DNA from: Liolophura sinensis
Taxonomy: Eukaryota > Mollusca > Polyplacophora > Chitonida > Chitonidae
Reading direction: 5' to 3'
DNA length: 64,000 nucleotides
Assembly (NCBI RefSeq): GCF_032854445.1
Contig: NC_088300.1
Span: 82,315,084-82,379,083 of the forward strand
Numbering within the stretch: the first letter of the stretch is position 1; every line of letters begins with the position of its first letter. A model generated the notes under the pieces. It searched no databases, was not told the origin of the DNA, and saw nothing but the letters and a program-made list of their open reading frames with translations. Both the position numbers and the translations under genes were made by a program. Shown here piece after piece: positions 44,461 to 55,320 of this stretch.

Positions 44461-45028
44461 TCGGGTGGGCATAAAAAATTGGCTGTATTATGATGCTGCA
44501 TTGCTCCATTATCCTTTGTTCAAACCCTTTCAAACTTTAAGACGTTCAAATGGCGCAATTTTGTTGATACAATGACCAATTTTCAAGGTCATACCTTGAG
44601 TAGCCTGTGCATAGTGTTAAAATGAAAACATAGCCTCAAAAACGCACGTTCCGGTGACCCACATCGCAACACCTGTCAGGTGTAATGAGTAGAGCGCGCA
44701 CTGCACCTCTGTGGCATGCGTCAATCAAGTGTCATTTGGAAAAATTGTCTGGCTCTAGTGTCAGAGAAACCCTTCTGTTAGATAGGCACAAGTTTTGCTG
44801 AATCAAGATGGCCTTCTCTGCGCCAAACATCATTTTGAAATGTCCGGAACATGCATTTTTGAATCTATTTTAATTCTGGTCCCATGATCAGAAATCTTAA
44901 AGGATGAAATTGAAAATTGGTCTGTATACTTAGGACATAATGACTTCTGGGTGTGTACATTTTTAGAAGCTGACGTAAGAGGGTTTTGGTGATACTGAGT
45001 GTCAAAGTACAGTCTTATGCCCACCCTG
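44461..45028. mobile_element. Tc1/mariner-type MITE with TA duplication
   Basis: 568 bases. The left end reads TcgggtgggcataA and the right end, in reverse complement, CagggtgggcataA: about 12 matching terminal bases flanked by TA at 44459-44460 and 45029-45030. No transposase frame survives. It separates a Penelope-like fragment from whatever lay upstream. Confidence 0.75.
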
Positions 45029-45775
45029 TATATAACACACTTGAATTTGGAAGTAAAAATTATCGCCAAATTTTAGGCACAGCGATGGGTACAAAGTTTG
45101 CACCAACCTAGGCTACTTTAGCGTTAGGATACTTAGAGCAGAAGCTCTACAGTGAAAATGAAAATAACTACTGACGTAATTAATGAAAATTTGTCAAAGA
45201 GTCATTCAAAAGGTTTTTAGATGATTGTTTTACCATTTGGATCCACAACAACCAACCACTACTAGAATCTCACTAAAACTTTTCATCAAACCAAAATTAT
45301 AAATGGTAAAAGACTTAAGAAACTTCTGAAAAAGGCTCGGTTTACTACCAACTTAACAGAAACTAGTTATACAACTTCTATGTGTGGAGACACACGATGC
45401 AAAGGCTGTGAACATTCAAAGTCATTTTTTGTTTCATGTTACCAATTTTAACTTCCGTATTAATGCTAATATGAATTGTAATTCCCAAAATCTACTTTGA
45501 GACAAATTTGCACAATCGTACCTAACAAAGAACTCCAGCAAATCAAATTATCTGAATTAAAGACTTTTCTATTAATGAGGCATTATCCAAAAGAAGTAAT
45601 TTTGACAAAAGACAAAACAAACAAAATTCATATTTCAGTTTTAAGGACCACCAAATCGACTTCTAACACCGATACGCTTTCATTTATATCTTTTTACTGC
45701 CTTAAACAATTTGGACCCAAATATCAAGTTTACGTTAGAAACTAGTCAGAAAGAAATAGAAGTGGGCGAAGATAA
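45029..45775 (+). mobile_element. Penelope-like retroelement fragment (RT core), degenerate
   Basis: Plus-strand frames give FGSKNYRQILGTAMGTKFAP followed by a stop, then ATLALGYLEQKLY (near 45055-45155). These form the RT region around motif B of Penelope-like elements. KRFLDDCFTIW follows (near 45210-45240), in the place of the YxDD motif. A Cys cluster MCGDTRCKGCEHSK lies near 45390-45420. A linker-like frame (LKTFLLMRHYPKEVILTKDK) is open at 45497-45745. The order of the last two blocks looks rearranged relative to what I expect. Many stops; not functional. Confidence 0.55.
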
Positions 45776-45793
45776 AAAACCTAAGGAAGATGT

Positions 45794-46700
45794 GTGAACA
45801 TCATCAAAGGTGACGGAATTCAAAAGATTTATGGTGAGTTCCTCGAAACCAACCCCATCTACATTCCTCGGAAATTTCGTGAAATTAGTACACCGGCCAA
45901 CACCACAGACCAAAAACTAAACCTAAGTGTTGAAAAGGTCCGCATGGAGACGTGCCGACTGAATGAGCAGACAGGAAAGAACGAGGAGAAAATGAACGCC
46001 TGTGATGAGGTTACTACAGATCTGATCAACAGAGTTCCAAATGCTGTAGTCAAAAATAAGCTCAACATATTATGGCTGACTGAAGTATTTGAAGATGAAG
46101 AAAAATCAGAAGTCATATGGCAAAGTAAACAAAAGAAGAGAAGTGCAAGACTCAAACCAATATGAGGAACACATCTTATACCGACGTTGTGGCTGGGTCT
46201 AGAAATATGCAACCGCGGCAGTCTTTCTCAGATCAATGCCGAGGCGAGAAGAAACCTCCTCCTCCTCCTCACCAACAGCGACCAATACTTCGGGAAGTGC
46301 AACCACAAGTCCGTCACCACACATCTCCAAACACTACATCACCATCAGGGAGCCAGAGGAGACAGAACAACCAGCCAAACATGTCACCACAGACAAACCA
46401 GCGGACCCAGCCATCTACACAGTCCAGCAAACAATACAACCAGAAGTCTGACACCACACATATCCAAACACTACATCACCATCAGGGAGCCATAGGAGAC
46501 AGAACAACCAGCCAAACCTGTCACCACAGACAAACCAGCGGACCCAGCCATCTACACAGTCCAGCAAACAATACAACCAGAAGTCTGACACCACACATAT
46601 CCAAACACTACATCACCATCAGGGAGGCAGAGGAGACAGAACAACCCCCAACCAACAACCAACCAACCAGTCACCATAGAGGACAAACCAATCGAGCAGC
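45794..46700 (+). mobile_element. Retroelement N-terminal ORF fragment with internal repeats
   Basis: The frame 45794-46165 (IYIPRKFREISTPANTTDQK, a Glu/Lys-rich middle, then SEVIWQSKQKK) resembles the N-terminal segment that accompanies Penelope-like RTs in other invertebrates, by recollection. It overlaps a second frame (46162-46836) by an ATGA. That frame is Pro/Gln/Thr/His-rich and consists largely of about three ~116-base tandem units (46315-46680). Probably part of the same element family as 45029-45775. Confidence 0.4.
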
Positions 46701-46727
46701 TCAAGTTGAGTTTGTCATATTTCTTCT

Positions 46728-46765
46728 ATATATATATATATATATATATATAGATATATATATAT
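46728..46765. repeat. (TA)n microsatellite
   Basis: Near-pure TA run with one gata interruption. Confidence 0.95.
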
Positions 46766-46769
46766 CCAT

Positions 46770-47843
46770 TACTTGTTGTCTTAATTTTCTTCATACATAT
46801 AATAATAAAACAATAAAATTTGACGTTTCCGCTTAACATATGAAACCATCTGCTAAGTGAAGAAGTTTCAAATTTTGCTTCCAAAAAACGGAGTGGTTAT
46901 ACATCTATTCTTAACCAATCAATGGACAAATTTCCACAGGTTTGAACCGTCAAATTTGTTGTGGCCTGAAATGTGCACAATTTGAAGACTTGTACAAGTA
47001 AGACGATGCTTGGCCAGGCGTTTAGCTCTAGGTTGTCCTTTCTTACTTACTATATAATAAAAAGTGCTGTGAGAAAGATTATCTTCAGTTCAGCATGGAA
47101 AATAGTAAAACCTGGAAGACAGTATAAGAGTGATAATTAAATTGTGACTCCTTGTTACTTTTTCGCTGTTGTGTGTTTTTTTCTTTTTTTTTATTATTTT
47201 TGTTTTGTGTAGACAGTTTAGAACAAAGTAGATGAACATGATAATGTTAACATTTAGCTAGTTTATAAGGGATTACCTTCACATCTGATCAATACAACAG
47301 AGGTTAGGAAAGCGAATTCTACTTGTCAAAGATCTATCATGCTGTGTGTACGGCTGTCATCATTTTGTGGATGAACAACTAAACATTAAAGGACAAGACA
47401 GCACCTGGGTAAAACATATTTCAATCGAAATTTTTCTGAAAAGTATATGTATCATAATTTATTGTTCAATCAGATTTTACCAAATAACACGTAGAACAAA
47501 ATATCAATACTGCATAAATGGCTGGTGTGAACTGAGGTGGACATGTTGAGAATTTTATCCAATTAAACATGTTGCCATCAGATTGGGCAAGCCTAAGCAG
47601 TGATGTAGCCTTTACCCATTCGCTCCATGAAGTGACATGATAACAGAACTAGTGCATAAGACATCAATTTAAGATAGTTTACAAGGATTTATTTATGTAC
47701 ATTTGAGGGGGCCATTGCATGCTATGTTGTTGGACAGGTCTTTATCATTTATGTGCCAACATTAGTTGACTTACAAGTGTAATATTCAACGATGATGTCT
47801 GATGATGTCAGACCCTAGGCCTACTTAGACACTCTATTCAAAT
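46770..47843. other. Intergenic, no gene seen
   Basis: AT-rich; nothing recognised before the gap. Confidence 0.5.
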
Positions 47844-48043
47844 NNNNNNNNNNNNNNNNNNNNNNNNNNNNNNNNNNNNNNNNNNNNNNNNNNNNNNNNN
47901 NNNNNNNNNNNNNNNNNNNNNNNNNNNNNNNNNNNNNNNNNNNNNNNNNNNNNNNNNNNNNNNNNNNNNNNNNNNNNNNNNNNNNNNNNNNNNNNNNNNN
48001 NNNNNNNNNNNNNNNNNNNNNNNNNNNNNNNNNNNNNNNNNNN
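47844..48043. other. Assembly gap (200 N)
   Basis: Exactly 200 N, the conventional size for an unsized scaffold gap. Frames spanning it are artefacts. Confidence 0.99.
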
Positions 48044-48399
48044 ATGGACTCGGTAACAAGTGGCTGAGGAGCCCGAAGTGCCAGTTCATCACTCAAATAG
48101 CAGGTGTCTCTGTCCAGGGTTAGGCTAGGGTTAGGTGAATGCTACCTTTTTTCCTATTGAAATGCGATGTTTTATTCAAATTAAGAAAAGGTGTGACATA
48201 CTGTGTCCACATTACTTACATAAAGTATAAATTCAGCAGCACTAGCACGAGTCAGCAGTGGCAGCTTATAACTCAGTTCGCAGTGCGTATATATGGGTTA
48301 GGGTTGGATCATTGTTAGCCTGTTATATTTGAAATTCGACATACCGGTGAAATTAAAGAAATACACGGCATATGCAATATATTAATTGGATAAACAATC
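48044..48399. other. Intergenic, no gene seen
   Basis: Includes short 'ggttaggctagggttaggtg' and 'gggttagggttgg' words; otherwise nothing recognised. Confidence 0.5.
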
Positions 48400-48690
48400 C
48401 ATATGGAGCAGCACGTGGCTTAGTACCACTGAGGACCGCTAGCTCATCTCTCGGAATGCCCTTGAGATCTCCAAAGTTAGCTATTGCAGCATTATTATCC
48501 AAGAGCCCTCTCACCAGTGTTGATAGCTGTGAGTTCGAGTCTAGCTTATGGTGTCTTTCTCTCCAACTTTAATTCGGAAGACCTGGGACCACCCTGAGGA
48601 CTGTCGTAGGTTTCTCCCGGGCTCTCATCATAATCCTGGCCCCTGTGGTATAAGTGAAATATTCTTGAGTACAATGTAAACTTCCAAAGA
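48400..48690 (+). mobile_element. SINE-like element, plus orientation
   Basis: A box-B-like word gtgagttcgagtctagc sits at 48530-48546 and the shared 3' module tataagtgaaatattcttga gtac at 48650-48675. The middle differs from the other copies, so it may be a related but distinct SINE. It is followed at 48717-48745 by ttgcggtttaacgtcgtact, a piece of the 55080-55320 repeat. Confidence 0.55.
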
Positions 48691-48749
48691 GATAACTAGC
48701 TATGTATGTATCTATGCTTGCGGTTTAACGTCGTACTTCACAATTTTTT

Positions 48750-49198
48750 AGATAAATAACTAAATTTGCCAACGAAGTGCTATAACATATGAACGTTGTA
48801 CGTGGTGTTTTCCTCAGAAAATAATTGATGACAGATATTATATATGCAATTTGACGCAAATATTTACGACTTTAACGTGTAAAGAATCAGTATCTATATT
48901 TGGTACCTCTTGTTTTGAAATGCGCAGATCAATGTTACATACTCTAACGTTTTAGGCATATATATATATATATCACTATTCAAACTAACTGCATTCACTG
49001 TCATCTTCAGACGGGTAAAATGTTGATTCTCCTTTCTGGATGTTCGCGAAGGAAAAAGACCACCAAGCAACGTTTGTAACGTGGCAAAACTGCTTAAATA
49101 TGACGCTAAATAGCAATCAGTCAATAAAGCGGCTTACTACAGCATGTCCTGCCATGAGACCCCTAAATTAACATCAACCAATGTTTATCAGATATTCA
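48750..49198. other. Intergenic, no gene seen
   Basis: AT-rich; short (TA) run near 48960. Confidence 0.5.
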
Positions 49199-49457
49199 GT
49201 CATTTATTTATTTATTTATTTGATTGGTGTTTTAGGCCGTACTCAAGAATATTTCACTTATACGACGGTGGCCAGCATTATGATGGGAGGAAACCGGGCA
49301 AAGCCAGGGGGAAACCCACGACCATCCGCAGGTTGTTGGGAGACATCCCATGTACGTCCGGAGAGAAAGCCAGCATGAGCTGTGCTTGAACAGCTTAAGA
49401 GGCTCCTGGGTCATTACGCTGCGCTAGCGCGCTATCCAACTGAGCCAAGGAGGCCCC
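49199..49457 (-). mobile_element. tRNA-derived SINE, near full length
   Basis: Read on the minus strand: a tRNA-like head ggggcctccttggctcagtt + ggatagcgcgctagcgc (49457-49415) containing a good box A (TGGCTCAGTTGG). The body has ggtttccccctggctttgcc and cataatgctggccaccgtcg, then tataagtgaaatattcttga. The 3' end caatcaaataaataaataaa carries a short tandem tail. This is the reference copy for the other SINE calls in the window. Confidence 0.88.
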
Positions 49458-50833
49458 GATATTCAGTGCGCCGTGTTTTCGTTTATAATATCCATTGCTA
49501 TGACATATTAAACAAAACCAGACATTTCAAAACACCAGAGCAGTTAGTAATTGCATGTTTATTACACATCAATAACATTAATCTAACCACGTTGTACAAA
49601 AAGCTCTGAAATAAATATGTAAACAAGGAATACAAAGTCCATGATAAATTTTATAAACATTCTTGTCCTATTTCACTGAGAGCTTGCAGTCTTACAATAT
49701 AGTCAGTCTCAGTATGCTGATAAAAGTACAACAGAATAATATAGTGTATATCAAGTAGGCCTATGTCACAGCTAGTGTGGGTCTTGCCACAATGAATAAT
49801 CCACAGTAATATGCACCGTGAGATGTAAGCAACATAGATTTCTAAGTAATCTGCATAAATCCAGTATAGCCTACATGATGACACAAACATGTTCCTTTAT
49901 TAAACATTTATCAAACAATATGAAGATATTGGATATGAAGGTTTTTGCGTCTACATTTGTCCACAGCATAAAAGTGTACAAAAGCTAAAACAAAACTTTT
50001 TCACCTGTATAACTCAGCTGCAGTCTGGGGTACGACTCAGTTGTGAGCCGCATAAGTTACAGACAAGTTTAATAAGGCATTCAGGGAACACCGACTGCTC
50101 GCGTGATTGAACAGTTCGTAAAACGCATGATGTTTAAGTGAGGTGATACAATCAAATACTGTCTAAACCAAAATAAAAGAGAATGACATCATCATACACA
50201 GATATCATTCTCTCATTAGATAGTGCTATAAGAATTTGTCATTGATTCAACAACAAACGGCAAGCCACCGCAAGCCTATGATTAGCTGTACATGACAACA
50301 GTCACTGACTGTGTGAATGGTTTAAATATTCGGTCGAGGTATAGGTATGGGCTAGTGTAACAGGCTCCTAGTAATAATACAGGTGTGGACAGCTTTGACA
50401 CTCCACAAATGTGGTAAAGTTGCTAGAGAGACAGTGAGCTTCTCTAGTTTGGTGTTTGTCTGAGAAACTGTAACCATACTTGGATGGTTTATAGAAATAT
50501 TTGTTTACAGTCCACAAAACAGAAAAATGCCAGGGAATCACGGCTGTCAATATCGTTCTTGGTAGGTCAGTGCACAAAAATTGTAGATATAAGTGTAAGT
50601 TTTCGTGATTCAAAGAAATAGGTAAGCGCAGACAGGGAGTCACTGAGCATATATCTCTGTTGCTATCCACTGGTACACAGTTTATACGCACAGACAGGGA
50701 GTCACTGAGCATGCATGATCATTTGTGGATTGTGATATTGTGGGATAAGACAATTTGAACCTATATACTGTCCGCACCAGTGAGGGCTACGTTGACTCTA
50801 CAACTAAAAATATTTGTCTTCCTTTCATTCCAG
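49458..50833. other. Intergenic or intron, no gene seen
   Basis: AT-rich. A ~26-base direct repeat (cagacagggagtcactgagcat) occurs at about 50631 and 50693. Ends with a good polypyrimidine tract and acceptor (tttgtcttcctttcattccag). Confidence 0.5.
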
Positions 50834-50888
50834 ATATAAATCATGAGTTGCAGAAAGAATCAGAAATGAGACTGGCTGAGGTGAGCTC
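50834..50888 (+). CDS. Exon of an unidentified plus-strand gene
   Basis: Acceptor gtcttcctttcattccag|ATATAA. Encodes INHELQKESEMRLAE. Two donors are possible: GAG|gtgagc at 50881 and AGCTC|gtatgt at 50889. The second leaves phase 2, which matches the next exon; the first does not. Protein family not recognised. Confidence 0.5.
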
Positions 50889-50999
50889 GTATGTATTTTA
50901 TGCATTGGAGAAAGGAGTTGAACTGTTCACTTTTCTCAGTATTTACCCCTTGCAATGTGGTTATGTGAGATGACCTGTAATTGTTTCCTAATTTGTGAG

Positions 51000-51254
51000 A
51001 AAATTCATGAAAGAGATCATGACCATAGGACTAAACCACAGGAACAAGTGGGACCAGCCTACCCAAGACACCTTGGTACAGCGCTTCTCACACTTCTGTT
51101 CATCCGATGGAGAAGTCATAGTTTTGCTTCATGCCAATGGTGTAGGATGGCGGCTGTCGTACATGATTTCCATGTGTGCTGAAATAATACGCCACTCCAT
51201 CTTCAGCATTGTACAGACTATGTTTATTATACAGACCTGGGTGGGCTGTGGAAG
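51000..51254 (+). CDS. Exon of an unidentified plus-strand gene (parent of the 47-base array)
   Basis: Acceptor gtttcctaatttgtgag|A, donor GGCTGTGGAAG|gtgggt. Encodes KFMKEIMTIGLNHRNKWDQP, TLVQRFSHFCSSDGEVIVLL and HANGVGWRLSYMISMCAEII, ending FIIQTWVGCGR. Codon use and amino-acid mix look like real protein; family not recognised. The last ~30 bases plus the donor are the repeat unit of the array that follows. An exon end near 51217 (before the repeat) is an alternative. Confidence 0.5.
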
Positions 51255-53960
51255 GTGGGTTGTATAATGTTTATGGTATAGACCCAGATGGACTGTGGAA
51301 GGTAGGTTGTTGAGTGTTTATTACACAGACCTGGGTGGGATATGAAAGGTGGGATGTACTGTGTTTATTATACAGACCTGGGTGGGCTGTGGAAGGTGGG
51401 TTGCAGAGTGTTTACTGTATGGACCTGGGTGGGCTGTGGAAGGTGGGTTGTATAATGTTTATGGTATAGACCCAGATGGACTGTGGAAGGTAGGTTGTTG
51501 AGTGTTTATTACACAGACCTGGGTGGGATATGAAAGGTGGGATGTACTGTGTTTATTATACAGACCTGGGTGGGCTGTGGAAGGTGGGTTGTAGAGTGTT
51601 TACTGTATGGACCTGGGTGGGCTGTGGAAGGTGGGTTGTAGTGTGTTTATGGTACAGACCCAGATGGACTGTGGAAGGTAGGTTGTTGAGTGTTTGTTAC
51701 ACAGTCCTGGGTGGGATATGAAAGGTGGGTTGTAATGTGTTTACTGTATGGACCTGGGTGGGCTGTGGAAGGTGGGTTGTAGTGTGTTTATGGTACAGAC
51801 CCAGATGGACTGTGGAAGGTAGGTTGTTGAGTGTTTATTATACAGACCTGGGTGGACTATGAAAGGTGGGTTGTAGTGTGTTTATTATACAGAACTGGGT
51901 GGGCTATGGAAGGTAGGTTGTTGAGTGTTTATGGTACAGAACTGGGTGGGCTGTGGAAGGTGGGTTGTTGAGTGTTTATTATACAGACCTGGGTGGGATA
52001 TGGAAGGTGGGTTGTAGTGTGTTTATGGTACAGACCCAGATGGACTGTGGAAGGTAGGTTGTTGAGTGTTTATTACACAGACCTGGATGGGATATGAAAG
52101 CTGGGTTGTAGTGTGTTTATTATACAGAACTGGGTGGGCTGTGGAAGGTAGGTTGTTGAGTGTTTATGGTACAGAACTGGGTGGGCTGTGGAAGGTGGGT
52201 TGTTGAGTGTTTGTTACACAGTCCTGGGTGGGATATGAAAGGTGGGTTGTAGTGTGTTTACTGTATGGACCTGGGTGGGCTGTGGAAGGTGGGTTGTAGT
52301 GTGTTTATGGTACAGACCCAGATGGACTGTGGAAGGTAGGTTGTTGAGTGTTTATTACACAGACCTGGGTGGGATAGGAAAGGTGGGTTGTTGAGTGTTT
52401 ATTATACAGACCTGGGTGGGCTGTGGAAGGTGGGTTGTAGTGTGTTTATGGTACAGACCCAGATGGACTGTGGAAGGTAGGTTGTTGAGTGTTTATTACA
52501 CAGTCCTGGGTGGGATATGAAAGGTGGGTTGTAGTGTGTTTACTGTATGGACCTGGGTGGGCTGTGGAAGGTGGGTTGTAGTGTGTTTATGGTATAGACC
52601 CAGATGGACTGTGGAAGGTAGGTTGTTGAGTGTTTGTTACACAGTCCTGGGTGGGATATGAAAGGTGGGTTGTAGTGTGTTTACTGTATGGACCTGGGTG
52701 GGCTGTGGAAGGTGGGTTGTAGTGTGTTTATGGTACAGACCCAGATGGACTGTGGAAGATAGGTTGTTGAGTGTTTATTACACAGACCTGGGTGGGATAG
52801 GAAAGGTGGGTTGTAGTGTGTTTATTATACAGAACTGGGTGGGCTGTGGAAGGTAGGTTGTTGAGTGTTTATGGTACAGAACTGGGTGGGCTGTGGAAGG
52901 TGGGTTGTTGAGTGTTTATTATACAGACCTGGGTGGGATATGAAAGGTGGGTTGTAGTGTGTTTATGGTACAGACCCAGATGGACTGTGGAAGGTAGGTT
53001 GTTGAGTGTTTATTACACAGACCTGGGTGGGATATGAAAGGTGGGTTGTTGAGTGTTTATTATACAGACCTGGGTTGTAGTGTGTTTATGGTACAGACCC
53101 AGATGGACTGTGGAAGGTAGGTTGTTGAGTGTTTGTTACACAGTCCTGGGTGGGATATGAAAGGTGGGTTGTAGTGTGTTTACTGTATGGACCTGGGTGG
53201 GCTGTGGAAGGTGGGTTGTAGTGTGTTTATGGTACAGACCCAGATGGACTGTGGGAGGTAGGTTGTTGAGTGTTTATTATACAGACCTGGGTGGGCTATG
53301 AAAGGTGGGTTGTAGTGTGTTTATTGTACTGAGACCTGGGTGGGCTGTGGAAGGGCAGTTGTCGAGTGTTTATTAAACAGACCTGGGTGGGATATGAAAG
53401 GTGGGTTGTACAGTGTTTATCATACAGACCTGGGTGGGCTGTGGAAGGTGGGTTGTAGTGTGTTTATTACACGACCTCAGTGGGCTGTGGAAGGTGGGTT
53501 GTAGTGTGTTTATTGTACTGGGACCTGGGTGGGCTGTGGAAGGGCAGTTGTCGAGTGTTTATTAAACAGACCTGGGTGGGATATGAAAGGTGGGTTGTAC
53601 AGTGTTTATCATACAGACCTGGGTGGGCTGTGGAAGGTGGGTTGTAGTGTGTTTATTATACCGACCTGAGTGGGCTGTGGAAGGGCAGTTGTAGTGTGTT
53701 TGTTACACAGACCCGGGTGGGCTGTGGAGGGGAAGTTGTAGTGTGTTTATTATACAGACCTGGGTGGGCTGTGGAAGGGCAGTTGTAGTGTGTTTATTAT
53801 ACTTAACTGGGTGGGCTGTGGAATGGCAGTTGTAGTGTGTTTATTATACAGACCTGGGTGGGCTGTGAAAGGTGGGTTGGAGTGTGTATAGAGGGACCAG
53901 GGTGGGTTATGGGCAGTGGGTTGTAGTGTCTGTACACTGTTGAATGGGATATGGAAGTAG
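51218..53960 (+). repeat. 47-base array containing acceptor-like and donor-like words
   Basis: About 57 copies of acctgggtgggctgtggaag + gtgggttgtagtgtgtttat + tatacag. Each unit reads tttattatacag|ACCTGGGTGGGCTGTGGAAG|gtgggt: a 20-base 'micro-exon' with an AG acceptor and GT donor on the same strand as the exon at 51000-51254. There are 3-4 sub-variants in a higher-order order (…gacccagatggactgtggaa…). The first unit is the 3' end of that exon. Confidence 0.93.
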
Positions 53961-54129
53961 GTGTGTAGTGACCTGGGTGGGCTAAAGAGTGTGCATTGTG
54001 CGAATATTTGGATGAGCTACGGAAGGTGGGTTTAATATGTGAAGTGTGTTGATTGTACAGAGAACTGGGTGGGATTTGAAAGGTCTGGTGTAGTGTGTGC
54101 ATTATACAGAGAGAATATTGAGTAGACGG

Positions 54130-54288
54130 TGTGTAAAATGGCATGTGATGGCAGCAGATGATTCTCCATAGAGAGGAGAGCTGTGTTTTGATGAGAAAAC
54201 ACGGCAGACTGCTTCAGCATCTTCTCAACATTCCACTCAAGCTCAATGGCTCCATCAACTTGGTCCAGTTGTTTGGGATAAACAGTTT
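54130..54288 (-). CDS. Possible exon, minus strand, unidentified
   Basis: Acceptor attgttccattttatag|AAACTG. The open frame ETVYPKQLDQVDGAIELEWN then VEKMLKQSAVFSHQNTALLS looks protein-like. No clear donor at the lower end, and no partner exon found. It lies beyond the stop codon of the gene at 56732-63194, so it would belong to another gene. Confidence 0.3.
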
Positions 54289-54299
54289 CTATAAAATGG

Positions 54300-55079
54300 A
54301 ACAATACACTACTTCTTGTATCCTGTGAATATTGTTAGTAAGGATGGCACAGACTAAAGCCATTGTAAACATGACTGTAGTGCAGTGGGACACTTTGAAT
54401 GGGACTATGGCGTCACAATAAACATATGTAACGATTAGTGTGTACTTACAGTTGGTATACAGCGTCATAGTGCTCTACACTAACTGACTTGCACAATTGC
54501 ACAGTATTACATGGCAAACTACACTTGGTCACATAAATAACAATGCCATTGTTTATATGCACACATTATATTTAATACTACTTATAATAAGGCATAAAAT
54601 TATAGTTGTGTTAATTTGTTTTAGCAGTACTGGACACATGTTTAATATTTTACTCTTTTATATATTAATAGAAAATAAAAGCTTTTTAATAAATATATTG
54701 AGAGAATGATACCCAGGGACTGTCTGGAAACATAGTCATGTAATGCTGTTCTACAAGTACCAAGCTCAGGTCAGAGAGAATGCTCCCCACGGGTATCCTA
54801 CATTTGGTACAACAGTTAACCATTGGGGCTGGTTTGAAAGCTTGCCCTGATAATACATGTAATTTAACATGTAAAGGTAACATGAGAAAAAAATGTACAG
54901 TGTGACAGTTGTTTGTTTGGGATTTGAAATTATGAAAGAGTTTCCTGCCTATTGAACTTGAGCTCAACACGTAAAGTACTGAGGTCGTGAATTTGGTAAT
55001 TTACGGTACTTAATACACTTACAAAGCACAAAGGATATGAACTTAAACAAGTGTCTCCTTAAAAGAGGAAGTTGTAACT
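54300..55079. other. Intergenic, no gene seen
   Basis: AT-rich. The words 'gtgaatttggtaatttac' (54988) recur at 60188, so a dispersed repeat fragment may be present. Confidence 0.45.
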
Positions 55080-55320
55080 TTTAGCATGAAGGGGATAGTG
55101 CAACTACTGATTGACCCGTATCAGTATGATGGCTCGGGCGGGGCGCCTTACTTCCCTTCGGTAAAGCGACTCAGTGAAGCAGCACTAGATAAAAGAGCGG
55201 TGGAATTCCATCCTGCAACAAGGAGGCACATTACCTACACGCTAAGCATTCCCTCATCGTCATATGACTGTAAAATTGTTAAATATGACTTTAAGCCCCA
55301 AGCCACTCACTCACATGGCT
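55080..55320 (-). mobile_element. Dispersed short repeat (second SINE/MITE family)
   Basis: In minus orientation it starts gtgagtgagtggcttggggc, then tttaaagtcatatttaacaa and tcatatgacgatgagggaat, and ends actgatacgggtcaatcagt + agttgcactatcccctt. Fragments of the same family lie at 40052 and 48717. I recognise it as common in molluscan genomes; class uncertain. The open plus-strand frame inside it is not a gene. Confidence 0.7.

Noticed and set aside
46162-46836. Gln/Thr/Pro-rich frame as a host gene
   Set aside because: Mostly ~116-base tandem units attached to a retroelement-like frame, ending in a TA microsatellite.
47821-48096. Frames crossing the N run
   Set aside because: Assembly gap, not sequence.
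48115-48310. Telomere-like TTAGGG words
   Set aside because: Only two or three short, imperfect copies; not an interstitial telomere array.
49400-49457. tRNA gene
   Set aside because: Only a tRNA-like head with box A. No complete cloverleaf, and it is attached to a SINE body.
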